Below, in pieces: positions 17,355 through 25,882 of a stretch of DNA of 64,000 nt. The notes under the pieces were generated by a model, which saw only the letters and a list, made by a program, of their open reading frames with translations, did not search any database and was not told where the DNA came from. Made by a program: the position numbers and the translations under genes. The DNA lies in NCBI RefSeq assembly GCF_009380135.2, contig NZ_WHUT02000006.1, positions 124,001 to 188,000 of the forward strand, written 5' to 3'. The stretch is from Fertoeibacter niger (GTDB taxonomy: Bacteria; Pseudomonadota; Alphaproteobacteria; Rhodobacterales; Rhodobacteraceae). The number at the start of each line of letters is the position of its first letter. The first letter of the stretch is position 1.

Positions 17355-20300
17355 TTAGTCGGCGGCATTTGCCTGGACACGATCTCGTAGTTCTCGCGAG
17401 AGTCGAACCGACAAGTACGGTTCGATCACCAAAAGGAGCTTGGCGAAACGTGAACAAGGCGGACGAGTCGTGGCCAAGGCCGCCTCGACCAACGGGCGGG
17501 CCAGTTGCGGATTCTTGAGGCGGAAGCTTTGGCGGTTGAGGGCCTCGCGCCACGAACGTTCGAGCCAATCGGCTGCGTGCGAGACCACCTCTCCGGCGAT
17601 CGGGTTATTGTCGTTCTCGACCAGGCGCAGGGTGATAAGGAAAAGCTGGTCGATGGCCGGTACCGAGCTATTCTCAACAGACTGGGCGACGGAAAGCGCA
17701 ACAGAGAGAAAGTCCTCAATTGGCCGCGCCTTTGACAAGTCGCGAATGTTTCCGACCTGTTCGGGGGAGAAAACGGGCCGCGAGGCGGAAGCGATTGTCT
17801 GCAGCAGGATCGACGCTTCTGCTGCATTGCCTCGAAGGGACATTCGAATGAAGACTGCTAGGGGGTAGACGGTATAGTTGTGCCGAACAGCAGCGAACGC
17901 GACTTCTGACAAAATCGGCACCCGACCTCGCGAGAAATTGAAGTCGTCACCAATGGGCCGGGCACCATCTAGTGTACTTAAGGCCGCCTCGACATCAATC
18001 ACCCGAGCAAGAGCTTCACCGATAAGCTGCCCGTTCTCATTGCGGATGGCGGCGCGAAGTTGAGTGACGGGCCTGCTCAGCTCGAGCTCGAAGAGCGCGC
18101 GAGCATCCCAGTTTGGTTTGTCGATCGCGCGTCCAATTCCGTGATCCACTCCCAAGAGTGCCTCGAGGTCAGCCAACATGTACCACAGCACCTCCACTGG
18201 TCCGCTCTTCGTCGTAAGCAGATCTTGGTGCTTTGCTGAGTTGCTGTTGGCACCCGCGACCATCGATAGCCGGAGCTCGCCGGTCCCACCCTTAGTCCCA
18301 AAAAGCTCCATCCGTGCCCATACCACAGTATGGCCAAAGAGCTTCCGGAGTGCGACGTCGTCGAACTCGTTGTTGGTGCGTCGAGTATCGATGAGGGGCA
18401 GGGCCTCTGCGAGCAGCGCCAGCACTGCAGGCCCTCGGCCTGCAAAAACATGCTGAACCGCAGCGTCCGCGAGAAGGCCGGCAGCCATGTTGGCCATAGA
18501 CGGTAGAGCGACAGCCCCCGCGTTGCGCGCAGCACGCTCGAACAGACGCGCTGCCTCTTCATTCTGGCCGAGGTTCGCGAGTCCAACCGCAAGTTCGCGC
18601 TGGAAGTGCGCCAGTTCGATCGCTCCGAATTCGACAGCCTCCTCAAGCCGCATGCCGATCGCCAACTGTTCGGGATAGCGGTGGGCGTGAAAATGGATGC
18701 GCGAGAGGGCGCGCAGGAGTCGGACATTGCCGGGATGCCGCGCCAAGGCTCCCTCGACGACGGCCAATGCGGCGGCGCCTTTACCTAGATCCTCGTCAAG
18801 GATTATGGCCGCAGTCTCGACCGCCCCTAACATAAAGCCGACCTCTTCCTGGCGGTCTAGCAGTTCAGCGAGGCGCAAATATTCCTGTGCGAGCGACTCG
18901 GTGCCCCTCTCCCCCTTCTTGAAGAGCGTCATCCAGGGCCCGCGCACCGCGAGTTCGTCGTTAATGAACTCTGCTGGGAGGGTAGCCAACAGGGTCATCC
19001 GTTCTGCTTCGGTACGTCGTTTCAGCGCCTCGAAGGTGCGGATCAGGGCCGCAACAGATTTGGCTTGACCGAGTTGGAGCTGGAAGAAGAAGGCTGCTGC
19101 GCGGTTACCAATTGGCGCGTCGGCTGAGGCCGCAGGTAGATCGTCCAAAGCTATCGGTGAGACTGCCATCAAATCACCGAAAACAAGACAAGCGTCGGGC
19201 AGATCGGTGAGAACCTCAATCGCTCCTTCGAGTCCAAGCAGTTTCCACAATACGTACAAATGAAGAGAGTCAGCGCCTTTAACTTCGGAGTCACTGAAGG
19301 TCTCATGCGGGATGGCGGAAAGCTCTTCGTGGAAAAGGCCCCACGCAGTCCTGAGTTTTTCCGTTTGTCCGCTCGCCGCTAGTAGGAGTAACTGGGCGCT
19401 TCTAACGATGGCATGGAGCGGGGTGGGGTTGGGAAACTGACCAGTGAGCGAAGTGTAGTGGCAAAAAACCGTTGACGACTCGGCCAACATCTGAAGATCG
19501 GCGTGCGGTGCGCTCAGCACGGCGAAAGCAGCCAAGGTCAACGACCGTTCTTCACGTCCGAGCAGCGCATAAGTGAAGATAGGATCGAGTTTATCCGCTC
19601 GCAGAGACTTCCGAGCAGTGTGATCTCGGGCCGCCGCAGCATGGAGGGCTGTGATTTCCTCTTTTGGCAGCATGGCTTCCGCTGACCCGCGGATAAGCGG
19701 TGACGCGCGGAACTCGTCATTTCCGACGCGTTCGATCCAAGGGCCTAGCAGCCGATCAAATGCTTCGCCTGGTCGAGCAACTGGCGGTGACGGTCGCGCG
19801 AGCGCCAATACGGTTTGCCGATCAAACACACCGATAAGGAGCGAAAGCCGATACAGCAGGTCTCGCGCGCCCTCTGGGATTTCTCCCATGATCCTGCGCC
19901 GCGTATCGTCCAGGACTTCTCGCGTCGCTGCGTCGTGGCCCAAAAGGGCCGCGAGGCTCCTGAACTCCGATTCCGGCCATCCCCGCTCGGCGAGTCCAAG
20001 CGCCAAGGCATGTGCAAGTTGGGGGTGACCACCCGAGCTTGCAATATGGATGTATCGGCCCCAATCGTTCGGATTACCGCCAAGGAGAGCGACCAGTTGC
20101 TCGATCTCTGCTTCTGACAACGCACCCAACTCGATACAGGCGTTGGTCGCCAAACCGCAGCTTCGCAACATCGTTAAATTGGGGCGGGACGAGCCTGTTA
20201 AAAGGATCTTTGCCCCTTTCCGCGTAAGCAGTTGAATAGTCTCTGCGAGAGCGCCCGCAACAGCCGCGTCGTGGATGTGCTCGACGTCGTCGAGCACCGC

Positions 20301-21377
20301 CCCGGCAATACCTTGAACCGTGGCCTCTGCGCCGGCCCGCCTGAGCTGTGTAATGGTGTCGGAGGGCCCGAGTCCCCTCAGACGCAAGGTGCCCCAAGGT
20401 CCTCCCACCAACTTGGCGGCGCGCATTGCCAGAGTGGACTTCCCGTGCCCAGTAGCGCCCACCAACCAAGCGCCTCCACCTTGGGCGAGGCTTTCTATGA
20501 CCGCGGTGAGTGGGGCCTGCCGATCGGGGAGCTCTGGAAACGTCGGGACGGCCGCGAGACTAAGCGCAGATGGTCGAGCGACAGGCATCCCATCGTAGGA
20601 CGTTCCGAAAGTGCTTGCAAAGGCCGTCAACGCCCCCCGCGGCAGGCTGACATGCGTTAATCCCTCGAACAACTCAAGGAAGTCAGCTCGGTTCAATCGG
20701 CGGTCCTCGGGTGTGGCGCTAGCTGAGCGCTCGAAAACTTGCGTTAATATCGCGCCTACGGTTCCCGAGCTCGCACTCGGGGAAACCCCGAAAGTGTAAC
20801 CGTGTTCGATGAGGAGTTGATCTAGTCGCCGCCGTTGCTCTTCTTGGCCAAGTGCCTCTGTGACCCAGTCGATACGTCGCAGTAGGTCCTCGCGCACTCT
20901 TTCGTCACACGCCTCGCGCAAGAAGTCGTGGGCAAGGGAGCCAAGAGGCATAGCCAAGAGGCGGTCGCGAAGGGGCTGGAGAGGAACCGCAGGCCCAGCG
21001 GCTTCTCGCCAGTAGGTCAAGCCAGCCACCCCGCGAACGCGATGGTTTTCGTTACGTTCCATCCCAATCGCGGAGGTCGTTAGGTACCGGATCGTCACAA
21101 TCCGGTCGGGATTGCGGGCCTGTAGATCGAACAGGCTGTTGATCGTCTCTAGTACGCTGGGAGAGTTAGTGGTGACCGACTCCGAGGTGTGTTTGACCTG
21201 CACGCCGTGCAGCGCATCCTGCGCGGCAACTGCGAAGTCCTCAGCAACCTCAAGATGGAGGTCCTCGTCAGGCCAGAGCGAGACCCAAGCAATCGCGGCT
21301 GTGGTCACTTGGTAGAGGAACCCCGCCATGGCTGGGACGGCCGTTCGGCGTGGGTCCCCGTGAACATGCTCATTCAA
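17355..21377 (-). CDS. STAND-type NTPase with N-terminal Cap4/DUF4297-like nuclease, putative anti-phage protein
   Basis: This is a 1340-residue single-gene protein. Residues about 15-110 match the DUF4297/Cap4 endonuclease layout: a GFLYQ segment, acidic pair in VAEDF, then QVKHTSE with the catalytic lysine at about 62. Residues about 285-480 form a P-loop NTPase with Walker A GATGHGKST (about 307-315), Walker B VLDDVE (about 361-366) and LLTGSSRP as sensor. A winged-helix-like stretch follows, then about 700 residues of TPR-like helices, the usual ligand-sensing part of STAND proteins such as Avs. The start is uncertain: TTG at 21377 has GAGG 8 bases upstream, while GTG at 21404 has none. 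It begins shortly after the prophage repressor stop on the same strand, so it is probably expressed with the repressor in the lysogenic state. The phage trigger is not predictable. Confidence 0.8.
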   Translation of the reverse strand: MNEHVHGDPRRTAVPAMAGFLYQVTTAAIAWVSLWPDEDLHLEVAEDFAVAAQDALHGVQVKHTSESVTTNSPSVLETINSLFDLQARNPDRIVTIRYLTTSAIGMERNENHRVRGVAGLTYWREAAGPAVPLQPLRDRLLAMPLGSLAHDFLREACDERVREDLLRRIDWVTEALGQEEQRRRLDQLLIEHGYTFGVSPSASSGTVGAILTQVFERSASATPEDRRLNRADFLELFEGLTHVSLPRGALTAFASTFGTSYDGMPVARPSALSLAAVPTFPELPDRQAPLTAVIESLAQGGGAWLVGATGHGKSTLAMRAAKLVGGPWGTLRLRGLGPSDTITQLRRAGAEATVQGIAGAVLDDVEHIHDAAVAGALAETIQLLTRKGAKILLTGSSRPNLTMLRSCGLATNACIELGALSEAEIEQLVALLGGNPNDWGRYIHIASSGGHPQLAHALALGLAERGWPESEFRSLAALLGHDAATREVLDDTRRRIMGEIPEGARDLLYRLSLLIGVFDRQTVLALARPSPPVARPGEAFDRLLGPWIERVGNDEFRASPLIRGSAEAMLPKEEITALHAAAARDHTARKSLRADKLDPIFTYALLGREERSLTLAAFAVLSAPHADLQMLAESSTVFCHYTSLTGQFPNPTPLHAIVRSAQLLLLAASGQTEKLRTAWGLFHEELSAIPHETFSDSEVKGADSLHLYVLWKLLGLEGAIEVLTDLPDACLVFGDLMAVSPIALDDLPAASADAPIGNRAAAFFFQLQLGQAKSVAALIRTFEALKRRTEAERMTLLATLPAEFINDELAVRGPWMTLFKKGERGTESLAQEYLRLAELLDRQEEVGFMLGAVETAAIILDEDLGKGAAALAVVEGALARHPGNVRLLRALSRIHFHAHRYPEQLAIGMRLEEAVEFGAIELAHFQRELAVGLANLGQNEEAARLFERAARNAGAVALPSMANMAAGLLADAAVQHVFAGRGPAVLALLAEALPLIDTRRTNNEFDDVALRKLFGHTVVWARMELFGTKGGTGELRLSMVAGANSNSAKHQDLLTTKSGPVEVLWYMLADLEALLGVDHGIGRAIDKPNWDARALFELELSRPVTQLRAAIRNENGQLIGEALARVIDVEAALSTLDGARPIGDDFNFSRGRVPILSEVAFAAVRHNYTVYPLAVFIRMSLRGNAAEASILLQTIASASRPVFSPEQVGNIRDLSKARPIEDFLSVALSVAQSVENSSVPAIDQLFLITLRLVENDNNPIAGEVVSHAADWLERSWREALNRQSFRLKNPQLARPLVEAALATTRPPCSRFAKLLLVIEPYLSVRLSRELRDRVQANAAD

Positions 21378-21426
21378 TCGTCCAACCTCACACGTAGTCG
21401 GCACACACTTTGTGCAGATAGCCGCC

Positions 21427-22119
21427 TCAATCCCTGGTCGTATGGCCCCACCACATCACTCGTCCGATGATGTTGAGGCTTTCGATTTTGCTGCCGGTCA
21501 GAACTTCGGGGCTAAAGGCCGGGTTGTCTGACATCAACATGACCAACCCCGGCTCGGGGCGCTCGATGCGCTTGATGCGGGCTTGGCCGTCCTGGAGCAG
21601 CGCGTAGATGGGTGGGGGCCGCCGACTATGTTCTGACCTTGCCCGCACTGGCGCCTCTGTTTTGGAGCGGTCGATTAAGACGAGGTCACCATCATGGATG
21701 CAGGGGTTCATGCTGTCCCCCTGGGCGCGGGCGAGCACAGAGTTGGAAGCCGACACACCGATCCGGGTCAGCCAGTCTCGGCGGAAGGCCAAATGGCTGA
21801 TCACGGCTTCGGCTGCGTTGTTTGCGCCAGAACCCGCGGCAAGAGTAGCATCGTACAAAGGGATGTTGGCGAACTCTGCCCCGTCCAGGTCCATCGTAGA
21901 AACGGTGCCTGTCTCACGAGGCGGGCCGAAGTAGCACTCTAAGCCCAGAACATCCGCAAGTCGCTCAAGAGCTTGGAAAGAGTAGCGTTTATCGTCAGAG
22001 CGCGCTGATCTCATGTTTTTGATGAGGGCATAGTTGCCCACAGCAAGCTTTGACGCGGCAGCGTCTGACAAGCTCTTTTTAGCCAAGGCTTCGTCGATGA
22101 TCGATAGAATCGGGTCCAT
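21427..22119 (-). CDS. CI-like phage repressor, XRE/S24 peptidase family
   Basis: This 230-residue protein has an N-terminal helix-turn-helix-like DNA-binding region (about residues 10-60) and a C-terminal S24 (LexA/CI) autoprotease. The serine is in GDSMNP (about 136), the lysine in ARIKRIE (about 183) and an Ala-Gly cleavage bond in LAAGSG (95-96). This predicts RecA-stimulated self-cleavage, tying the promoter region to DNA damage. No ribosome site precedes the ATG and a candidate -10 lies just upstream, so the message may be leaderless. It is followed closely by the STAND nuclease gene, so repressor and defence gene likely form one operon. Confidence 0.88.
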   Translation of the reverse strand: MDPILSIIDEALAKKSLSDAAASKLAVGNYALIKNMRSARSDDKRYSFQALERLADVLGLECYFGPPRETGTVSTMDLDGAEFANIPLYDATLAAGSGANNAAEAVISHLAFRRDWLTRIGVSASNSVLARAQGDSMNPCIHDGDLVLIDRSKTEAPVRARSEHSRRPPPIYALLQDGQARIKRIERPEPGLVMLMSDNPAFSPEVLTGSKIESLNIIGRVMWWGHTTRD

Positions 22120-22207
22120 CGAGTTTTTTTAGCCTAAATGGGCTAAATCGACAAGACATAGCCAAATAGGGCTTTACCAGTAAGGCTCATTTTGGCTAAT
22201 TTGGGGC
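22120..22207. promoter_or_regulatory. Divergent repressor-controlled promoter region with TAGCC-N6-GGCTA operators
   Basis: A perfect inverted repeat TAGCC-N6-GGCTA lies at 22130-22145, a near-identical copy at 22159-22174, and a lone GGCTA half-site at 22194-22198. Leftward, TTGTCG (22154-22149) and TAAAAA (22131-22126) are 17 bp apart and overlap the first operator. Rightward, TTTACC (22173-22178) and CTAATT (22196-22201) are 17 bp apart and overlap the half-site. Both start points would fall close to the ATG codons. The arrangement is the classical lambdoid immunity switch; binding by the adjacent repressor is inferred. Confidence 0.6.
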
Positions 22208-22456
22208 ATGGACCAGCGACACGCCCTCATCACACTCGCAGAAACGCTCGCCTCTCATGAAGGGGTGACACACTTCGCGATTTCCTACCGCGCCCTCGGC
22301 AAGGGCGATTTCTTCAAGAAAATGAAGGATCACGGGGCTGATTGCCGCACTACGACGGCGGCAAAGCTTATGCGTTTCTTCGATCAGGCGTGGCCTGCCG
22401 ACCTTGAGTGGCCCCCTGACATCCCCCGCCCCCCGAAAACCAACCAGGCCGCATGA
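22208..22456 (+). CDS. Small Cro-position phage regulatory protein
   Basis: This 82-residue protein is divergent from the repressor. The middle part (ISYRALGKGDFFKKMKDHG followed by TTAAKLMRFFDQAWP) has helix-turn-helix-like spacing and resembles small proteins found beside repressors in alphaproteobacterial prophages. Position and size suggest a Cro-like or anti-repressor role, but no named domain is certain. The predicted promoter places the transcript start almost at the ATG. It is followed by a truncated HU gene. Confidence 0.65.
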   Translation: MDQRHALITLAETLASHEGVTHFAISYRALGKGDFFKKMKDHGADCRTTTAAKLMRFFDQAWPADLEWPPDIPRPPKTNQAA

Positions 22457-22496
22457 CGCGGGCCGGGACGACATTTCACCAGCAAAGGACATCCCC

Positions 22497-22661
22497 ATGA
22501 AAACCTACGCGAAATCCGATCTGGTCGCCGAACTGGCGCTGGAGCATGAGATGACCCAGGTCGAGGCCCGCCGTGTGCTGGACACGGCGTTGCGGCTGAT
22601 CAGCATGCCGTGGCGGGCGCTGCCGTTGCCGTGGGCGTGCCGTTGGTCTCGATGTGGCTGA
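22497..22661 (+). pseudogene. Truncated HU/IHF-family DNA-binding protein, deletion junction
   Basis: About 35 N-terminal residues (KSDLVAELALEHEMTQVEAR and the following VLDTALRLI helix) match the HU/IHF dimerisation helices, with AAAGGA upstream of the ATG. The remaining half, including the DNA-binding arms, is missing. From about base 22602 the frame becomes an unrelated proline/tryptophan-rich tail and the sequence continues as tape-measure gene in another frame. The break marks an internal deletion that joined the early region to the tail module. Confidence 0.65.
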
Positions 22662-24529
22662 ATGCGGGCTCGGGGGCGGATGACCTTGGCAAGCGCCTTG
22701 GGGCGCTGGATGAATCGCTCAGCAGCTACATTGGCTATGCTGAACTGTCGGCACAGAAGACGGCTGACCTGACAGAGAAGTTCGGACAGTTTGCGGGGCA
22801 GGTGCGTGGTTTTTCTACCTACCTTGCAAGCGTGACACTTGGCCAGACATTCGACGATCTCAGGGCCTCCATTGATCCGCTGAAAGCAGGTTTGAAGGAT
22901 GTCGAGGCAGCAGCGCGGGGTGTGGCGGAGGCGCGAGCCGCCATTTCCGCTATTCCTGAAGATGATCCGTGGGCACTTCTGAACGCCCAAGACGCCTTGG
23001 CACTGTTTGAGGGAGAACTCGACGAGGCTGCCAAGCGCATGGGCCTGCTCCCAGAGCAGGCGCTGGCTCTTGCTGCGGCCATGGATGAAGTCGGCAAGGC
23101 AGCGAATTCACCAGAAGATATCGCTATCCGAGCAGGTGAAGCTCTTGCTGTTATCCAGCAGATCGCGCGCGACGGCCTCCAGCTCCCTGCGCCACTTAGG
23201 GAGGCGGCTGCGGCGCTGGAGGAAATGCAGCGTCGCGGGGCAGAAGCGAATGTCGAATTCGAGAGGATGCCAACAATCCTTGGCTCTGCCATTGATGCGG
23301 CCAATGCCGTGGCGGGGTCTGTCGGCGGGATAGGAGACGCGGCCCTCCGCGCGGCCGGCAACCTCTCTGTCATGGCAACCCGCATCTGGGAAGCTGCACG
23401 GGCGAGGGTGGCTTCGGCGACATGGGTTGACAACGATACCGGGGGCCTTGCATCGCAATATCGCCTCTACGGTCAAGGCAGGGTAGAAGGCGACAGGTTG
23501 GCCCGCGAGAGCGGCGACCTCTACGGCAACCGACCGATCCTGCCTGTCGTTGCGCCAGCGAGTGGCCGGGGTGGCGCGGGCGGCGGGGGCGGTGGCGGTG
23601 CTGGCCTTGGCGCTGTGTCCACCATCAAGGACGAACTCGCCCGGCTGAAACCGTCCTACGCGGCGGATGTGGCGGCGGCGGAGGCGTGGCGCGACAAGGC
23701 GCTGGCCTCGCTGAAGAAGGCGCAGGCCGGATACGCGACCTTCGCGGCCGATGTGGAGACGATCTTTCAGGAACGCATGGCCAAGGCCTATGAGGCCGAC
23801 CTGAAGCGGCGCGACGACTGGCAGTCGGGGGTGCAGCGGGCGCTGATCGAGATCAACAAGGATCAGCTGAGCTGGGCCGATGTCTCGGAAAACATCGTCA
23901 CCAAATGGTCGTCGGGCATGGAGGATGCCTTCGTGGCGATGGGGCGCACCGGCAAGTTCGAGGTGGGCAGCCTGGTGGATTATGTGCAGGAGCAGTTCGC
24001 GCGGCTGGCCTTCCAGCAGGTGATCCAGCCCGGGCTGAACTCCATCTTCGGGGCAATCACCGGGGCCCTTGGCATTGGTGGCCCCAGTGCGGCCGGCGCG
24101 GCGGCTGCGTCGATTTCCACCAATCACACCGGATCGCCTGGGGTGCAGCGCACCTATGCGCTGGGTCGGGCGGGCGGCGACCGGATGCGGCCCGATGAAC
24201 GGCTGACCATGATGCGGCGGGGTGAGGAGATCATGACCGCCCGGGCACTGGAGAATGCGGGCGCGCTGATCTCGGCCATGACGGCGGTGGCGGCGTCGGC
24301 GGCATCGGGGCAGCCTGCAGGCAGCACCATCGTGATCCAGCCGATGAACAACAGCTCGGTCCCGCTGCAAATGGAGGTCGAGGAACGCACCGACGAGCGG
24401 GGCCGTCAGCATTATGTCATGGCGGTGTCGGATGCTGTGGCCACAGGGCTGCGCGCGCCGGGCGGCAAGGCCCGCCGCACGCTGAAGGCCGATTTCGGGA
24501 TCGACCGGCAGGGCTCGGTGCTGCGATGA
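22610..24529 (+). CDS. Phage tail tape measure protein, N-terminally truncated
   Basis: This is a 639-residue remainder of a tail length-determining protein. The N-terminal part has the hydrophobic GAAVAVGVPLVSMW segment and long alanine-rich coiled-coil-like helices. The C-terminal part has the lambda gpH-like block (DVSENIVTKWSSGMEDAFV, then FARLAFQQVIQPGLNSIFG) and ends with a MRRGEEIMTARALENAG tail segment. Intact siphophage homologues start with further tape-measure sequence that is missing here because the gene is fused to the HU remnant. The GTG used as start is simply the first available codon. Function as a tail ruler is unlikely in this state. Confidence 0.75.
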   Translation: MAGAAVAVGVPLVSMWLNAGSGADDLGKRLGALDESLSSYIGYAELSAQKTADLTEKFGQFAGQVRGFSTYLASVTLGQTFDDLRASIDPLKAGLKDVEAAARGVAEARAAISAIPEDDPWALLNAQDALALFEGELDEAAKRMGLLPEQALALAAAMDEVGKAANSPEDIAIRAGEALAVIQQIARDGLQLPAPLREAAAALEEMQRRGAEANVEFERMPTILGSAIDAANAVAGSVGGIGDAALRAAGNLSVMATRIWEAARARVASATWVDNDTGGLASQYRLYGQGRVEGDRLARESGDLYGNRPILPVVAPASGRGGAGGGGGGGAGLGAVSTIKDELARLKPSYAADVAAAEAWRDKALASLKKAQAGYATFAADVETIFQERMAKAYEADLKRRDDWQSGVQRALIEINKDQLSWADVSENIVTKWSSGMEDAFVAMGRTGKFEVGSLVDYVQEQFARLAFQQVIQPGLNSIFGAITGALGIGGPSAAGAAAASISTNHTGSPGVQRTYALGRAGGDRMRPDERLTMMRRGEEIMTARALENAGALISAMTAVAASAASGQPAGSTIVIQPMNNSSVPLQMEVEERTDERGRQHYVMAVSDAVATGLRAPGGKARRTLKADFGIDRQGSVLR

Positions 24530-24951
24530 CCTATCCCCAATGGCCCGGCGAGCTGACCAAATTCGAACGTTCCGGCTGGCAGATGCAGCTGCAGGACGCG
24601 CGGCAACGCCGCCAGTCCGATGCCGGGCCGCCCGGCTACCGGCGCAGGTTTTCCGCAGCGGCGCGGATGGTGGCGGCCTCGCTGATCGTGGACCAGAACG
24701 AGCGGGCGATTTTCGACCGGTTCTATGCCGTCACGGTCGCGCAGGGCGCGCGGATGTTCTGGATGCCGGATCCCACCACGGACGGCCAGCCCCTGCTGAT
24801 GCCGGACGGCACACCGCTGCTGACCGGGGCGGGCGAGCCCTTGCTGATCGCCCGGCGCTGGCTGGTGCTGTTCGGAGATCCGCCCCCGGCCGAGACCATC
24901 CATCAGCAGGTGCAATACCGCAAATCCTTCAGCCTGGTGGTGCTGCCATGA
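24526..24951 (+). CDS. Phage minor tail protein, unknown family
   Basis: This 141-residue protein overlaps the tape-measure stop by 4 bases and the following gene's start by 4. The N-terminus (YPQWPGELTKFERSGW) and C-terminus (QVQYRKSFSLVVLP) suggest a compact tail-tip adaptor. In the middle a short PLL-containing unit is repeated three times (QPLLMPDG, TPLLTGAG, EPLLIARR). The position between tape measure and DUF1833/NlpC genes matches distal tail proteins of Rhodobacterales siphophages. No catalytic motif is seen. Confidence 0.6.
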   Translation: MTYPQWPGELTKFERSGWQMQLQDARQRRQSDAGPPGYRRRFSAAARMVAASLIVDQNERAIFDRFYAVTVAQGARMFWMPDPTTDGQPLLMPDGTPLLTGAGEPLLIARRWLVLFGDPPPAETIHQQVQYRKSFSLVVLP

Positions 24952-25469
24952 GACGTGTTTCCCTCAATGCCCGGATGATGCAGGACGCCGTGGCCTCGGA
25001 AGAGCTGTATGTCGTGCTGTTCGAGATCGAACATCCGGATCTGGAGGCCGCGATCCGGCTCTCGACCGACAATGCGGAGGTCGTGCAGGACGAACCCCGC
25101 ATCTATGGCACCCGGTCAAGCTGGCGCGGGGCCAACCCGGGGACCCAGCCCTTCTGGTGGATCATCGCCTCCGCCCTTCTGCCCTCGGACATGGAGGATG
25201 CGCCCGCCACCGCCACGGTGATCATCGAGACGGTCGATCAGGAGATGGCGACGCTGCTGCGCAGCTTCACCACGCCCGCCACGGTGCATCTGGCGGTGGT
25301 GCTGGCCTCCAGCCCATCGGTCATCGAGGCCGAATACAGCGACCTGATGATCACCACCTCCGACATCGGCGAGGAGATCACCCTGACCATCAGCCGCGAG
25401 GAGATCGAGCAGGAATATTATCCCATGGGCCGCATGACGCGCGACCACTTTCCGGGGCTGCATCTGTGA
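24948..25469 (+). CDS. DUF1833-type phage tail protein
   Basis: This 173-residue protein resembles DUF1833 tail proteins: an N-terminal helix followed by ELYVVLFEIEHPDLE, then a beta-rich body with TATVIIETVD and a C-terminal ITLTISREEIEQEYYPMGR with the aromatic ending typical of the family. The ATGA overlap with the previous gene and GTGA overlap with the next indicate coupled translation. It is a likely tail-tip structural component. Confidence 0.7.
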   Translation: MRRVSLNARMMQDAVASEELYVVLFEIEHPDLEAAIRLSTDNAEVVQDEPRIYGTRSSWRGANPGTQPFWWIIASALLPSDMEDAPATATVIIETVDQEMATLLRSFTTPATVHLAVVLASSPSVIEAEYSDLMITTSDIGEEITLTISREEIEQEYYPMGRMTRDHFPGLHL

Positions 25470-25882
25470 AGCCGCTCTGGAGCAACGATTTCATCGGCCT
25501 GCCCTATCTGGCCTTCGGGCGCAGCAGGGCGGGGTGCGACTGCTGGGGGCTGGCCTGCGTGATCCATGCCGAGCTGACCGGCATCCGCCTGCCGGATTAT
25601 CTGGGCTATGGATCGGTGGATGAGCATGCCGAGATTGCCGCGCTGATCGGCGGGGCGCAGGCCTCGCCGCTGTGGCGGCCGGTCAGTCTGGACGAAGCGC
25701 AGGCGCTGGATGTCGTCGTGTTCCGCCGCGGGCGGCATGCCACCCATATCGGGGTGGTGATCCGTCCCGGGCTGATGATCCACATGGCGGACGAGGATTG
25801 CGCCAAGCTCTCGGTCTATCTGACCGGGCCGTGGAAGCAGCGGCTGGCAGGGCATTTCCGCTGGGCGGGGGTGCGGCCATGA
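25466..25882 (+). CDS. NlpC/P60-family phage tail cell-wall hydrolase
   Basis: This 138-residue C40 peptidase has the catalytic cysteine in GCDCWGLAC near residue 24, the histidine in HATHIGVV and a third polar residue in MIHMADEDC. Such proteins sit at the tail tip of siphophages and cut peptidoglycan peptides during DNA injection. A GTG start overlaps the upstream stop. Length is normal, and this is one of the few tail genes that looks fully intact. Confidence 0.82.
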   Translation: MKPLWSNDFIGLPYLAFGRSRAGCDCWGLACVIHAELTGIRLPDYLGYGSVDEHAEIAALIGGAQASPLWRPVSLDEAQALDVVVFRRGRHATHIGVVIRPGLMIHMADEDCAKLSVYLTGPWKQRLAGHFRWAGVRP

